Positions 10,591 through 20,200 of a stretch of DNA of 64,000 nt are shown one piece after another; position 1 is the first letter of the stretch; each line of letters starts with the position of its first letter. The translations under genes were made by a program, and so were the position numbers. The DNA lies in contig NC_090766.1 in NCBI RefSeq assembly GCF_036898095.1, forward strand, positions 33,197,495 to 33,261,494, given 5' to 3'. The stretch is from Palaemon carinicauda. Lineage: Eukaryota; Arthropoda; Malacostraca; Decapoda; Palaemonidae. The notes beneath the pieces are model-generated. The model was not told where the DNA came from. It made no database searches and saw nothing but the letters and a program-made list of their open reading frames with translations.

Positions 10591-10681
<91 letters not shown>
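10391..10681 (+). mobile_element. Interspersed repeat copy 6 with long (AAT)n tail
   Basis: Begins near ACACTATTCTATCTTATTTC, continues through CACTGGGCTATTTTCCCTG, GCTTATAGCATACTGC and AACTAGGGCTGTAGCTTAGC, and ends in (AAT)n from 10591 to 10681. Confidence 0.75.
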
Positions 10682-10684
<3 letters not shown>

Positions 10685-11147
10685 CATCCAGCATTGTTTC
10701 TTATAGACATGCATATGCAAATGACTGGTCATGAATTAGGAATTTCAGCTAATCATATTTAGCCCTCACACCTTGACAGTTTCAATGCACGATTGAAGAG
10801 AAAATAATCAATTTATTTTTTGGAAGACTCCTTTGCAAATATCTTCCTATTAGTTTTGTTTTTTTAATTAATGGGAGTATCTGATACTCTCTTTGTAAAA
10901 ACAGTTCTTGCTAAGCTTGCTTTGATGGGTTTTTTTTTAGCTGCTTTCTTATTCATCTATCGAGGGGGATGGTGGACATGGACATTATTCTTGAATATAT
11001 TTAATTATTTTTCCTTATCAATAACTTACGATTATTTTCCTGGCGGTATTATCGCATATTTTCCTCAATGACAATTGCATGACAGTAAATTGTTTCTTTT
11101 AGTTATTGCATGATATGAAAGAAAAACATTATTATCATTATTATTAT
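10682..11147. other. AT-rich stretch before the gap, nothing recognised
   Basis: A 66-codon hydrophobic ORF at 10871-11071 is present, but it lacks any recognisable motif and the region is T-rich, so I do not call it. A (TTA)n tract runs into the gap. Confidence 0.35.
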
Positions 11148-11647
11148 NNNNNNNNNNNNNNNNNNNNNNNNNNNNNNNNNNNNNNNNNNNNNNNNNNNNN
11201 NNNNNNNNNNNNNNNNNNNNNNNNNNNNNNNNNNNNNNNNNNNNNNNNNNNNNNNNNNNNNNNNNNNNNNNNNNNNNNNNNNNNNNNNNNNNNNNNNNNN
11301 NNNNNNNNNNNNNNNNNNNNNNNNNNNNNNNNNNNNNNNNNNNNNNNNNNNNNNNNNNNNNNNNNNNNNNNNNNNNNNNNNNNNNNNNNNNNNNNNNNNN
11401 NNNNNNNNNNNNNNNNNNNNNNNNNNNNNNNNNNNNNNNNNNNNNNNNNNNNNNNNNNNNNNNNNNNNNNNNNNNNNNNNNNNNNNNNNNNNNNNNNNNN
11501 NNNNNNNNNNNNNNNNNNNNNNNNNNNNNNNNNNNNNNNNNNNNNNNNNNNNNNNNNNNNNNNNNNNNNNNNNNNNNNNNNNNNNNNNNNNNNNNNNNNN
11601 NNNNNNNNNNNNNNNNNNNNNNNNNNNNNNNNNNNNNNNNNNNNNNN
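11148..11647. other. Assembly gap of 500 N
   Basis: Exactly 500 N. A round number suggests a placeholder gap of unknown true size. The left flank is (ATT)n, a likely cause of the break. Confidence 0.99.
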
Positions 11648-11659
11648 GGGAAATTATTA

Positions 11660-12005
11660 AATTTTGGAAGATAAAGGTTAAAGGTCAAGGTCACGGTCAA
11701 GCAAAATGCCCAATTTACGTAATCATCAATAAGTTTGTACATCATTGTCTCAGAAAGTTCAAACTTGGTTCATATTTGTGTACAAAAATCCACGTCAATT
11801 AATTCATGTTAGGATCAAGGTTAAGATCGAGGAAAAGGTCAAGAAATAAGCTGGCAGGGCAGAGGTCTGCACTCTACTCAATGCCCCATTATTCTTTCAC
11901 TTACCAAAATCATAGGTATAGTCCTATAATATCTACACCTTATGCATTTGCTTGCCGAGGATCGTCTTCTGTTGTGACACGCATTTCTACCATGCAACTT
12001 TGAGA
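11660..12005. repeat. Unclassified interspersed-repeat-like segment
   Basis: Contains short tandem copies of AGGTCAAGGTCA-like words (GGTTAAAGGTCAAGGTCACG near 11687, AGGATCAAGGTTAAGATCG near 11812 and AGGAAAAGGTCAAG near 11830) and CAGAGGTCTGCACTCTACT. I associate this combination with a repeat widespread in invertebrate genomes but cannot place it in a class. The 65-codon ORF inside it is not supported. Confidence 0.35.
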
Positions 12006-12154
12006 TGGGCTCAAAAATGATGGATTTCATTACTATCTGTTGGGAAAAAAGGAGCTATTATTTTCCATAAAGATGTCAGGTGAATACAAAATTTTGAAAT
12101 TCAACAATAAATAAGTAGATAATGTAATGCTGTACCCATGAACAAAATGATAAA
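12006..12154. other. Left flank of DIRS-A, nothing recognised
   Basis: AT-rich sequence ending in ATGATAAAATGATATTTTG, where the A-rich word repeats at the DIRS-A boundary. No feature. Confidence 0.4.
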
Positions 12155-12195
12155 ATGATATTTTGATTATAAAATAAATTTTTGAATATACTTAC

Positions 12196-12343
12196 CCGGT
12201 GAATATATAATAGCTGACGTCTCGGACGGCTCGACAGAAACACAAAAACTCGCGAGCGATCGCCAAGAAGGTTGCGGGTGTGCCCACCAGCGCCGACTAT
12301 CGGCCAGATACCGCGTATACATGTAAACAGCTCCAGTTCTTCT
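12196..12343 (-). repeat. DIRS-A 3' inverted terminal repeat
   Basis: Pairs with 18610-18757 over about 148 bases with few mismatches. Contains GGGTGTGCCCACCAGCGCC, whose core is shared with the inverted repeats of DIRS-B, -C, -E and -G. The flank 12155-12195 is the unique outer end that is complemented in the ICR. Confidence 0.9.
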
Positions 12344-12382
12344 CATTCTGCTGGGTCTCTATCGGGGAGGAAGGGAGGGCCT

Positions 12383-12487
12383 TTAATTTATATATTCACC
12401 GGGTAAGTATATTCAAAAATTTATTTTATAATCAAAATATCATTTTTAAATATTAAACTTAGCCGATGAATATATATAATAGCTGAT
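12383..12487. repeat. DIRS-A internal complementary region (ICR)
   Basis: The left half (TTCACCGGGTAAGTATATTC, then CAAAAATTTATTTTATAATC) is the reverse complement of the element's outer 3' end at 12155-12205. The right half (AAATATTAAACTTAGCC and on) is the reverse complement of the outer 5' end at 18735-18778. The join between them is the sequence expected at the circle junction. This is the structural hallmark of the DIRS group. Confidence 0.88.
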
Positions 12488-12876
12488 TCACACCCATGGT
12501 GGTGGGTAGAGACCAGTATTAATACAATAAAGGCGTATATGCTTAGAGTTTTTGACAGTTATATCATAACAAAACCCAAATAAACATAGGTACCTGGTAA
12601 GGAAGCTGACTCTGACGATTACTCTGCCTTGTTAGTCCGCTTTCCTCACGAAGCCCAGCCATCCTCTCAGGATGCTGAAAGACTCCCAGGAGCTGTTATA
12701 TCCAGGGCGACAACCCATACAACAGGACCTCATCAAAACCCTTAATCTGGGCGCTCTCAAGAAACGACATTTGACCACCCGCCAAATCAAAAAGGATGCG
12801 AAAGGCTTCTTAGCCTTCCGTACAACCCAAAACAAGATTAAAAACATTTCAAGAGAAGATTAAAAGGATATTGGAA
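12488..12876 (-). other. DIRS-A 3' untranslated region
   Basis: Lies between the ICR and the YR stop codon. It holds a short palindrome-like ACCCATGGTGGTGGGT at 12494-12509 and the block GGTACCTGGTAAGGAAG near 12590, both also found at the same place in DIRS-B and, in diverged form, in -C and -G. The short ORFs here are not supported. Confidence 0.5.
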
Positions 12877-15375
12877 TTAAGGGAATGTAGTGGTAGAACC
12901 CTCACCCATTACTGCACTCGCTGCAACGAATGGACCCAGTGTGTAGCAGTCCTCATAAAGAGTCTGGACATCTTTTAAGTAAAATGAAGCTGCAACGAAT
13001 GGACCCAGTGTGTAGCAGTCCTCATAAAGAGTCTGGACATCTTTTAAGTAAAATGAAGCGAACACCGACTTGCTCCTCCAAAAGGTCGCGTCCATAATAC
13101 TTCGAAGAGATCTGTTTTGCTTAAAGGCCACGGAAGTTGCTATCGCTCTTACTTCGTGCGTCTTGACCTTAAGCAAGCAACGATCTTTTTCACTCAAGTG
13201 AGAATGAGCCTCTCGGATTAAAAATCTAATAAAATACGATAAAGCATTTTTAGACATAGGCAATGAGGGCTTCTTAACTGAGCACCACAAGGCCTCAGAT
13301 CCACCTCGTAAGGATTTGGTACGAGCTAAATAAAACTTAAGAGCTCTAACTGGGCACAGTACTCTTTCAAGCTCGTTGCCTACGATCTCTGCAAGGCAAG
13401 GTATATCAAACGACTTAGGCCAAGGACGAGAAGGCAGTTCATTTTTGGCCAAGAAACCAAGCTGAAGCGAACATGTGGCTTTATCTGTAGAAAAGCCGAT
13501 GTTTTTACTGAAGGCATGGATCTCACTGACCCTTTTAGCTGAAGCCAAGCACACTAAGAAAAGCGTCTTGAGGGTGAGATCCTTCAGGGAGGCTGAATGT
13601 AATGGCTCAAACCTGTCGGACATTAGGAACCTTAGGACCACGTCTAAGTTCCATCCAGGAGTTGCCATACGACGCTCCTTAGAGGTCTCGAAGGACTTGA
13701 GGAGATCTTGGAGATCTTTATTATTGGACAGATCTAAGCCTCTATGTCTGAACACAGAAGCCAACATGCTCCTGTAGCCCTTAATAGTGGGCGCTGAGAG
13801 GGAGCGAACATTTCTCAGATGTAGGAGAAAGTCTGCAATTTGGGCTACAGAGGTACTGGAAGAGGAAATGGATGATGACTTGCACCAGTCTCTAAAGACT
13901 TCCCACTTCGACTGGTAGACCTTGATGGTAGAAGCTCTCCTAGCTCTCGCAATCGCTCTGGCTACCTCCTTCGAAAAACCTCGAGCTCTTGAGAGTCTTT
14001 CGATAATCTGAAGGCAGTCAGACGAAGCGCGGGGAGGCTTTGATGAAGACTCCTTACGTGGGGCTGCCGTAAGAGATCCATCCTTAAAGGAAGCCTCCTT
14101 GGAACGTCTACCAGCCATTGAAGTACCTCTGTGAACCACTCTCTCGCGGGCCAGAGGGGAGCAACCAATGTCAACCTTGTCCCTTCGTGAGAGGCGAACT
14201 TCTGCAGTACCTTGTTGATGATCTTGAACGGCGGGAACGCATACGCGTCCAGGTAAGACCAGTCCAGTAGAAACGCATCTATGTGGGCCGCCTCTGGATC
14301 TGGGACTGGAGAGCAATAGGTCGGGAGCCTTTTGGTCAACGAGGTGGCAAAGAGGTCTATGGTGGGTTGACCCCAAGTCACCCAAAGACTCTTGCACACG
14401 TCCTTGTGGAGGGTCCATTCTGTGGGGATCACCTGACCTCTCCGACTGAGACAGTCCGCCAAGACGTTCAAGTCCCCCTGGATGAATCTTGTCAACAGGG
14501 AGATGCCTCGATTTTTTGACCAGATGAGGAGGTCCCTTGCGATGACGAACAGTGTGTGGGAGTGAGTGCCTCCTTGCTTGGAGATGTACGCCAAGGCTGT
14601 GGTGTTGTCCGAATTGACTTCTACCACTTTGTTTCGAAGAATGCTCTCGAAACTCGTCAAGGCCAAGTGAACCGCTAACAGCTCCTTGCAGTTGATGTGC
14701 ATGCTCTTCTGATCCGACGTCCAAAGACCCGAACATTCCAGACCGTCCAGAGTCGCTCCCCAACCCAAATCCGACGCGTCTGAGAACAACACGTGGTTTG
14801 GGTTCTTGACCGCCAGGGACAGACCCTCTCGCAGACTTTTGTTGCTGTCCCACCAGTTCAGGCACGTTTTTACTGGCTCGGAGACCGGGATTGACACAGC
14901 TTCCAAAGTCTTGCTCTTGTTCCAGTGTGAGTCTAGATGGAACTGGAGAGGGCAAAGGTGAAGTCTCCCTAGTGAGACAAATTACTCCAGGGATGACAGA
15001 GTCCCTAAGAGGCTCATCCAACTTCTCACTGAGCAACGGTCTTTTTTCAGCATGAGGCGGATTTTGAGCAGGGCTTGCTCTATCCTGGTGGCAGACGGAA
15101 AAGCCCGAAAAACTAGACTGCGAATCTCCATCCCCAAATAGAGAATCGTCTGGGAGGGATTCAGTTGAGACTTTTCTAAGTTCACCAACAGTCCCAACTC
15201 CTTTGCCAGACCCAACGTCCATTGAAGGTCCTGCAGACAGCGATGACTGGACGATGCTCTGAGAAGCCAGTCGTCCAAGTACAGGGAGGCTCGAATTCCC
15301 GATAAATGAAGGAATTTTGCCACATTCCTCATGAGCCTCGTAAACACGAGAGGAGCAGGGCTGAGGCCGAAGCAC
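12877..15375 (-). CDS. DIRS-A tyrosine recombinase ORF with duplicated C-terminal segment
   Basis: An 832-codon frame. The first ~480 residues overlap pol in another frame and are low-information, Ser/Pro/Arg-rich; the true start is unknown. The last ~330 residues form a phage-integrase-type recombinase: N-terminal SAM-like part (RVxxxKWxxFRDWC), then the catalytic Arg in AKRVSE, the HEVR box (H-x-x-R), FWRSKSVF and the nucleophile Tyr at about residue 776 in FYLKDV. A 69-bp exact tandem duplication (12921-12989 and 12990-13058) repeats 23 residues in frame, giving a second FYLKDV Tyr at about 799. It would cut and join circular cDNA during integration. Whether the enlarged C-terminus still folds is unknown. 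Confidence 0.75.
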   Translation of the reverse strand: MLRPQPCSSRVYEAHEECGKIPSFIGNSSLPVLGRLASQSIVQSSLSAGPSMDVGSGKGVGTVGELRKVSTESLPDDSLFGDGDSQSSFSGFSVCHQDRASPAQNPPHAEKRPLLSEKLDEPLRDSVIPGVICLTRETSPLPSPVPSRLTLEQEQDFGSCVNPGLRASKNVPELVGQQQKSARGSVPGGQEPKPRVVLRRVGFGLGSDSGRSGMFGSLDVGSEEHAHQLQGAVSGSLGLDEFREHSSKQSGRSQFGQHHSLGVHLQARRHSLPHTVRHRKGPPHLVKKSRHLPVDKIHPGGLERLGGLSQSERSGDPHRMDPPQGRVQESLGDLGSTHHRPLCHLVDQKAPDLLLSSPRSRGGPHRCVSTGLVLPGRVCVPAVQDHQQGTAEVRLSRRDKVDIGCSPLARERVVHRGTSMAGRRSKEASFKDGSLTAAPRKESSSKPPRASSDCLQIIERLSRARGFSKEVARAIARARRASTIKVYQSKWEVFRDWCKSSSISSSSTSVAQIADFLLHLRNVRSLSAPTIKGYRSMLASVFRHRGLDLSNNKDLQDLLKSFETSKERRMATPGWNLDVVLRFLMSDRFEPLHSASLKDLTLKTLFLVCLASAKRVSEIHAFSKNIGFSTDKATCSLQLGFLAKNELPSRPWPKSFDIPCLAEIVGNELERVLCPVRALKFYLARTKSLRGGSEALWCSVKKPSLPMSKNALSYFIRFLIREAHSHLSEKDRCLLKVKTHEVRAIATSVAFKQNRSLRSIMDATFWRSKSVFASFYLKDVQTLYEDCYTLGPFVAASFYLKDVQTLYEDCYTLGPFVAASAVMGEGSTTTFP
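12921..13058. repeat. Exact 69-bp tandem duplication inside the YR gene
   Basis: Two adjacent 69-base copies (12921-12989, 12990-13058). The length is a multiple of three, so the YR frame stays open. The duplicated segment encodes the catalytic-Tyr box and the conserved TLYEDCYTLGPF motif. Homologous ORFs in DIRS-C and -G have a single copy. Confidence 0.93.
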
Positions 15376-15947
15376 AGTGCTCGGAACTGGTACACCACAT
15401 TCCTGTAAACAAACCTCAGATACGGTTGAGAATTCGGGTGTATAGGAATGTGGAAGTACGCATCCTGCAGGTCGAGAGAGAGACCATCCAGTCTCCCTCT
15501 CTGACCGCTGCTAGGACGGACTTCGTGGTCTCCATCGTAAATTTTGTTTTTACAACAAAAACGTTGAGCGCACTGACGTCCAGCACTGGCCTCCAACCTC
15601 CCGTATGCTTTGGGACTAGGAAGAGACGGTTGTAAAATCCCGGTGATTGAAGGTCCGAGACTTTCACCACCGCTCCCTTCTCTAGCAACAGAGAAACCTG
15701 CTGATGTAGAGCTTGTCTCCTTGACTCCTCTCGATACCTGGGAGAGAGGTCTAAAGGAACTGTTACTAGAGGAGGTCTGCGTACAAAAGGTATTTTGTAC
15801 CCCTCCTTGAGCAACAACACAGGCTCTTGGTCTGCACCCCTTTTCTCCCAGGCCTGCCAGAAGCTGTTCAGTCTGGCCCCTACCGTCCTCTCCTCTTGCC
15901 TCTTTTACCGTCGGCACGAGCGCCTCCCCTGCTGGGGGCTCTGCCAC
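13962..15947 (-). pseudogene. DIRS-A pol (RT - RNase H - DAM-like), broken
   Basis: The RT core is recognisable (DLQDAYFHIPIHP, FRALCFGLSPAPLVF, and YLDDWLLRA with the YxDD active site), followed by RNase H (LFSDASDLGWG, KELLAVHLAL, VNSDNTTALAYI, NVLADCLSR) and a DAM/methyltransferase-like domain (IDLFATS through YAFPPFKII). The N-terminal RT fragment is in a different frame between about 15890 and 15480, so two offsetting frameshifts are present. TAA at 14982-14984 replaces a Gln codon found in DIRS-E, and a TAG near 13962 does the same. Downstream sequence continues in frame to about 13850. It overlaps the YR ORF. Confidence 0.82.
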
Positions 15948-18405
15948 GAAAGGGCGGGATAAACCTAGTCGCTGGGGTATCGATCTTGGGTCTCACGACA
16001 TAAGACGATGAAGGAGCACCCTTGCGAGCAGAAGTTGCCATCAGGTCGTGTGTATCCTTCTGCACCAGCGAAGCCGCAATGTCCTTGATCAGCTGTTGAG
16101 GAAACAAGGCAGCTGATAAGGGGGCAAAGAGAAGCTCTGACCTTTGACAGGCAGTAACTCCTGCCGAAAGGAACGAGCAAAGAGTCTCCCTCTTCTTCAG
16201 GACTCCAGCCGTAAAGGTAGCGGCGAGCTCATTGGAGCCATCACGGATGGCTTTGTCCATGCAAGACATAATAAGCACGGAAACATCCTGGTCGGCCGAC
16301 GAGATCTTCCTGCTTAATGCTCCTAGAGACCAATCTAAAAAGTTAAAAACTTCGAAGGCCCTGTAAACCCCTTTAAGGAGATGGTCAAGATCCGAGGAGG
16401 ACCAACAAACTTTAGAGCGTCTCATGGCCAGGCGACGGGGAGAGTCTACGAGGCTTGAGAAGTCTCCCTGGGCAGAGGCAGGGACTTCCAAGCCGAGAAC
16501 TTCTCCCGTGTCATACCAGACGCTCGCTCTAGAAGCTAGTTTAAAAGGAGGGAAAGCAAAGGCCGTCTTCCCCAAACTCCTCCTGGTAACCAACCAGTCG
16601 CCTAGCAAACGTAAAGCCCTCTTAGAAGAGCGAGAGAGCACTAGCTTAGTAAAAGAAGGCTTTGAAGTAGCTAGGCCTAGCGCAAACTCTGACGGAGGCG
16701 AACGAGGAGCAGAAGTTACAAAATGGTCTGGGAAAAGATCCTTAAAAATCATCATGATTTTCTTAAAGTCCATAGAGGGTTGAGCAGCCTTAGGCTCTTC
16801 TCCGTCTGATAAAACACCCAAAGGATTATCAGTAGGCGGAGGATCAGCAACTTCCTCATCTGAAGGAACCTCGTCCGACAATTGACGAGTCTCAAGAAAA
16901 GGAGAGACCTGCCGCGGTGGCAATGCTTGACAGGCAAAGTCCACACGCAAAGGAGCAGCAGTAGCAGTCAAGGAAGCGACGTCATGTCGCTGCTGAAAGG
17001 ACTGACCAGCAACAACAACAGGAGTTGATGGACGCTCGACGTCAAGTCGAGACTGCCTTGACTGCCTAGACTGAGCAGTCAAAACAACCCTTGACTGCGG
17101 TGCTTGACGCTCAACGTCAAAACAAGGCAACTGAGCTGGTTGGCGAACGTCCTGAACGTCAACATGAGACTGCGGCAGCGGCTGAACGTCAACACGAGGC
17201 TGCGGCGGCGGCTGAAAGTCAACACGGGACTGCAGCGAGTGAGGATCCAAGTCACGTGACTGACGTGACAAACTACCGACATCACGTTTCATAACGTCAA
17301 AAGGACGAGTAAAAGCTCGTTTGGGCGGCTGACGGCCAGAGTCTCGATCAGCGTAACGGCGAGGATCATCGTGAACCTGCTCAACGGTATACTCCTCCAT
17401 AAGGGAGGCAAGCTTAGTCTGCATATCCTGCAGGACAACCCATTTAGGATTAACGGGAGTCGGGACGGGCCGAGACGATGGTAACGTCTGTGTCGGCAAA
17501 ACATTGCCTTTACTGAGACTCTCGGAGCCCGTGTTACGCTTACGTTTAATCGGCGAACAGTCTTCCGACGACTGCAAATGGTCAGAGCTGTCCCAATGGC
17601 TACAGCCAGGACGCTGGACCTGTCCTGAAGGGACTGACTTCCGCTTCAAGGGTCTAGAAACCTTGCGCCAAGGTTTCTTTTGCGAGAAGCCTTCGGATGA
17701 CGAGGAGAAAACAGCCTCGCTCGTCTTATGGTAGGGGCGATCTTGACGAGACACGCCCGATACCAAAGAGGGAACGTCTGTACGTTGGTTAAAGCCTCTC
17801 GTCCCCTTAAGTCCTACGACATTACTTCTCCCTGGTGCAGGGGAGCCTGAAAGAGGTCTCGGACTAGGGGAACGACAAGCACGAACAGACGAACCCTCGG
17901 TCGCAACACTAAAAACACTTTGCGCACTTATCACTTTATCCCCACGATTTTCTGATTTGGCACTCTGACACTTTAATAAATTCACATCCGACATGAGTTA
18001 ATTACGGTCCGATGCTAAGGACTCAACTCTCTCGCCCAAAGCTTGAATGGCAAGCAACATATCCCGCATGGATGGTTCATGAGTGCTAGTAGAGGGTTCA
18101 GGAATAACTACTACAGGGGAAGGATTAGGTTCAGGGGCATGGGAGGAGGAAAATTCCAACGACCTAGAGGAGCTTCTCCTCACCCTATCTCTCTCAAGCT
18201 TACGAGAATATTTATCAAACTCTAGCCAGTCGAATTCCGACAAGACCACGCACTCATCACACCGATCTCCTAATTGGCAGGTTTTACCCCGGCAATTAGA
18301 ACACACGGTATGTGGGTCGAGAGAGGCCTTGGGAAGACGTTTGTTACAATCCCTAGCATTACATTTACGAAATTTAGGTCCAGGGATAGGAGAAGGGTCA
18401 GCCAT
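15880..18405 (-). pseudogene. DIRS-A gag-like ORF with one in-frame stop
   Basis: Two ORFs of 135 and 704 codons lie in the same frame, separated only by TAA at 17998-18000, where DIRS-E has a Gln codon. The start, MADPSPIPGPKF, is followed by a Cys-rich head (C-x4-C, then D-P-H-x2-C-x2-C-x-G-x2-C-x5-C-x2-C), a possible zinc-binding unit. The middle is Ser/Pro/Gln-rich. The C-terminal ~300 residues (FPDHF, SSKRALRLLGDW, FAFPPFKLASR, GSNELAATF) are conserved among all DIRS copies here and end in a basic RGKRRGR tail. It is the presumed capsid protein and overlaps the start of pol. Confidence 0.8.
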
Positions 18406-18609
18406 ATTGAACAGTCAAAGAAAATCCAAAACAAATCCAAAGTCATCAACAATAAACACTATCCAAAAAAGGGTTCAAAAGTTTTAATTGAAGAGAAAAA
18501 CACCTGTCACTGCGAAAGCTCAAAACAACCAAAAAGAAGTACTTCACCAAAAATGACGAAAACTCCAGGTCAACAGCGAGCGGAATCAACTTGTCGACAA
18601 GACCGACAG

Positions 18610-18757
18610 AGAAGAACTGGAGCTGTTTACATGTATATGCGGTATCTAGCCGATAGTCGGCGCTGGTGGGCACACCCGCAACCTTCATGGCGATCGCTCG
18701 CGAGTTTTTGTGTTTCTGTCGAGCCGTCCGAGACGTCAGCTATTATATATTCACCGG
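18610..18757 (-). repeat. DIRS-A 5' inverted terminal repeat
   Basis: The complement of 12196-12343. The outer end (GGCTAAGTTTAATATTTAAA to 18778) is not shared with the 3' end but is complemented in the ICR. Any promoter would lie here or just inside; I see no clear TATA box. Confidence 0.9.
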
Positions 18758-18778
18758 CTAAGTTTAATATTTAAAAAT

Positions 18779-19510
18779 AAAAAATTACACATATGTCACA
18801 TTCAATAAACACTTGAATTAGAAATGTCATATACTGTATGTACAATGTATTTAATACACCAACAATATTTAGTGTAAAATACCTTTTTTCTAACAAATAA
18901 AAGCTTCCAAATAAAACTTGAGGTACTGATGCATCACAAATACAGCTGACTATGAGTCAAATACTGTCTATACCATATTTTACAGGGCATAAAGAAACCT
19001 GAAAACCTTTTGTGCTACTCAATTTGACTCATTTCGAATGACCTGATAAATGAGCAAAGTACAGAAAAATATAAGCAATGATTATCCTACTATAGGCGAT
19101 TCTTTTACCATTCATCTTCATAAATAACCATTCTCAAATCATCTTAATCAGACATAAATTTAATTGATTAAACGATAAAATTGACAACCGACTCTCCTAC
19201 AGTACTGAAACTTGTCTGTCAAGTATTCATCCATAATCTAAATTAAAATATTATTCATTATGAACAACACAAAATAAAACATTAGACACAAAGGTCCACA
19301 CAATGTCATTTACCTGTATATTGAAAACTCTGAATCTCTATTACTGATGAATCTATTGGTGTATAGCCTAATCTTATAAAATAAATACCTTGTTTTACTG
19401 TACTTTTTATTTGATTTTTACAACTGAACCAAATGCAGTAAATTCAGCAAATAATCTTATAACACATTTGCAATTACTGTATAAATCTTCATTTTCAGTA
19501 CCTCTAAAAG
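18779..19510. other. AT-rich spacer, nothing recognised
   Basis: AT-rich sequence after DIRS-A. No ORF, RNA gene or repeat family that I can support. Confidence 0.4.
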
Positions 19511-19845
19511 TTATGGAAAGACCTTGCCTAGTGTGGTCTTGACTAAAGGTGGAACTGTCTGAGGATGATCGTTAGATCCTGAGATCGCCTGCTTCACCAC
19601 CTGGAAAAGTTCCAGGAAAAAGCATGCCATCTCTGCAGAATGAGACTGTTCCCAATTAAAACCCACAAGCCTGATTCCTTAGCTTAGGTGGAGCGTCAAG
19701 GAAAAGGGAGGAAACGAGAGGATGTCGCCTCATACTCTTCTTTGTTTTCAACCTATTTAAGTGGGTGCCGTCCACATGCCTGAACAAGAGATAGGCCTGT
19801 GATGGAAAAAGCTACCTTCCCTTGCAACGGAACATGCCACTCATC
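19511..19845 (-). pseudogene. Protein-like remnant, unidentified, with frame breaks
   Basis: The minus strand from about 19845 reads as convincing protein: one frame carries AYLLFRHVDGTHLNRLKTK and SLFLDAPPKLRNQACGF, stopping at a TAA in a TTTT run near 19658. The next frame continues with NWEQSHSAEMACFFLELF and ends at TAA 19511-19513. A second break lies near 19805-19815. The even amino-acid composition and the clean hand-over between frames argue for a once-continuous coding region. I do not recognise the family; it could be a transposase tail or a retroposed gene. An alternative is a terminal exon with an acceptor AG at 19678-19679 after a pyrimidine tract. Confidence 0.4.
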
Positions 19846-20200
19846 TCGCAAAGTAGACTAGCTGTAGGCCTAGCATTTTTTAACATGTTCGGAAGATTGT
19901 GGGCCCACAAAAATACATACAGCTAGCGTAGCGATCATACCTATGTCAGTATTAAATGATTGCCTGCGCTTGTGGGCGGGGCTTGCTAACATTCATAAAC
20001 ATAAGCAAAAGTTGCTAACGTTTGCCTGGCTACCTTCTGGGTGGAGCTTGCTATTGTTCATAAACGTAAACAGAAGCTAACGCTATTCCCTTGGGACTAG
20101 AGGCTTTCGAAAATAACCTTACAAGGGTATGTCTCACAAGCACCTTGTGCAAGTGTTCCGTAGAGCTCTCCATTCTGTAGAAATCCACTAAAATGACAAG
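19846..20200. other. Spacer with imperfect direct repeats
   Basis: Near 19966-20085 two related stretches recur: GTGGGCGGGGCTTGCTA...TTCATAAACATAAGC and TGGGTGGAGCTTGCTA...TTCATAAACGTAAAC, about 65 bases apart. No ORF. Confidence 0.35.

Larger units (their letters stand above)
12155..18778 (-). mobile_element. DIRS-A: near-full-length DIRS-like YR retrotransposon
   Basis: Read on the minus strand, the element has gag-like, pol and tyrosine recombinase ORFs between ~148-bp inverted repeats at 12196-12343 and 18610-18757. The outer ends differ from each other, and both are matched by the ICR at 12383-12487, as expected for DIRS elements, which replicate through a circle and integrate by YR instead of a DDE integrase. 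No target duplication is apparent; both flanks are A-rich. At least three nonsense changes and two frameshifts in gag/pol suggest it cannot move by itself, although its YR frame is open. Confidence 0.9.

Noticed and set aside
10871..11071. 66-codon hydrophobic ORF that could pass for a small membrane protein
   Set aside because: T-rich sequence gives hydrophobic codons by chance; no start context or homologue known to me.
11065..11745. Long ORFs across the N run
   Set aside because: Artefact of reading undefined bases; only the gap is real.
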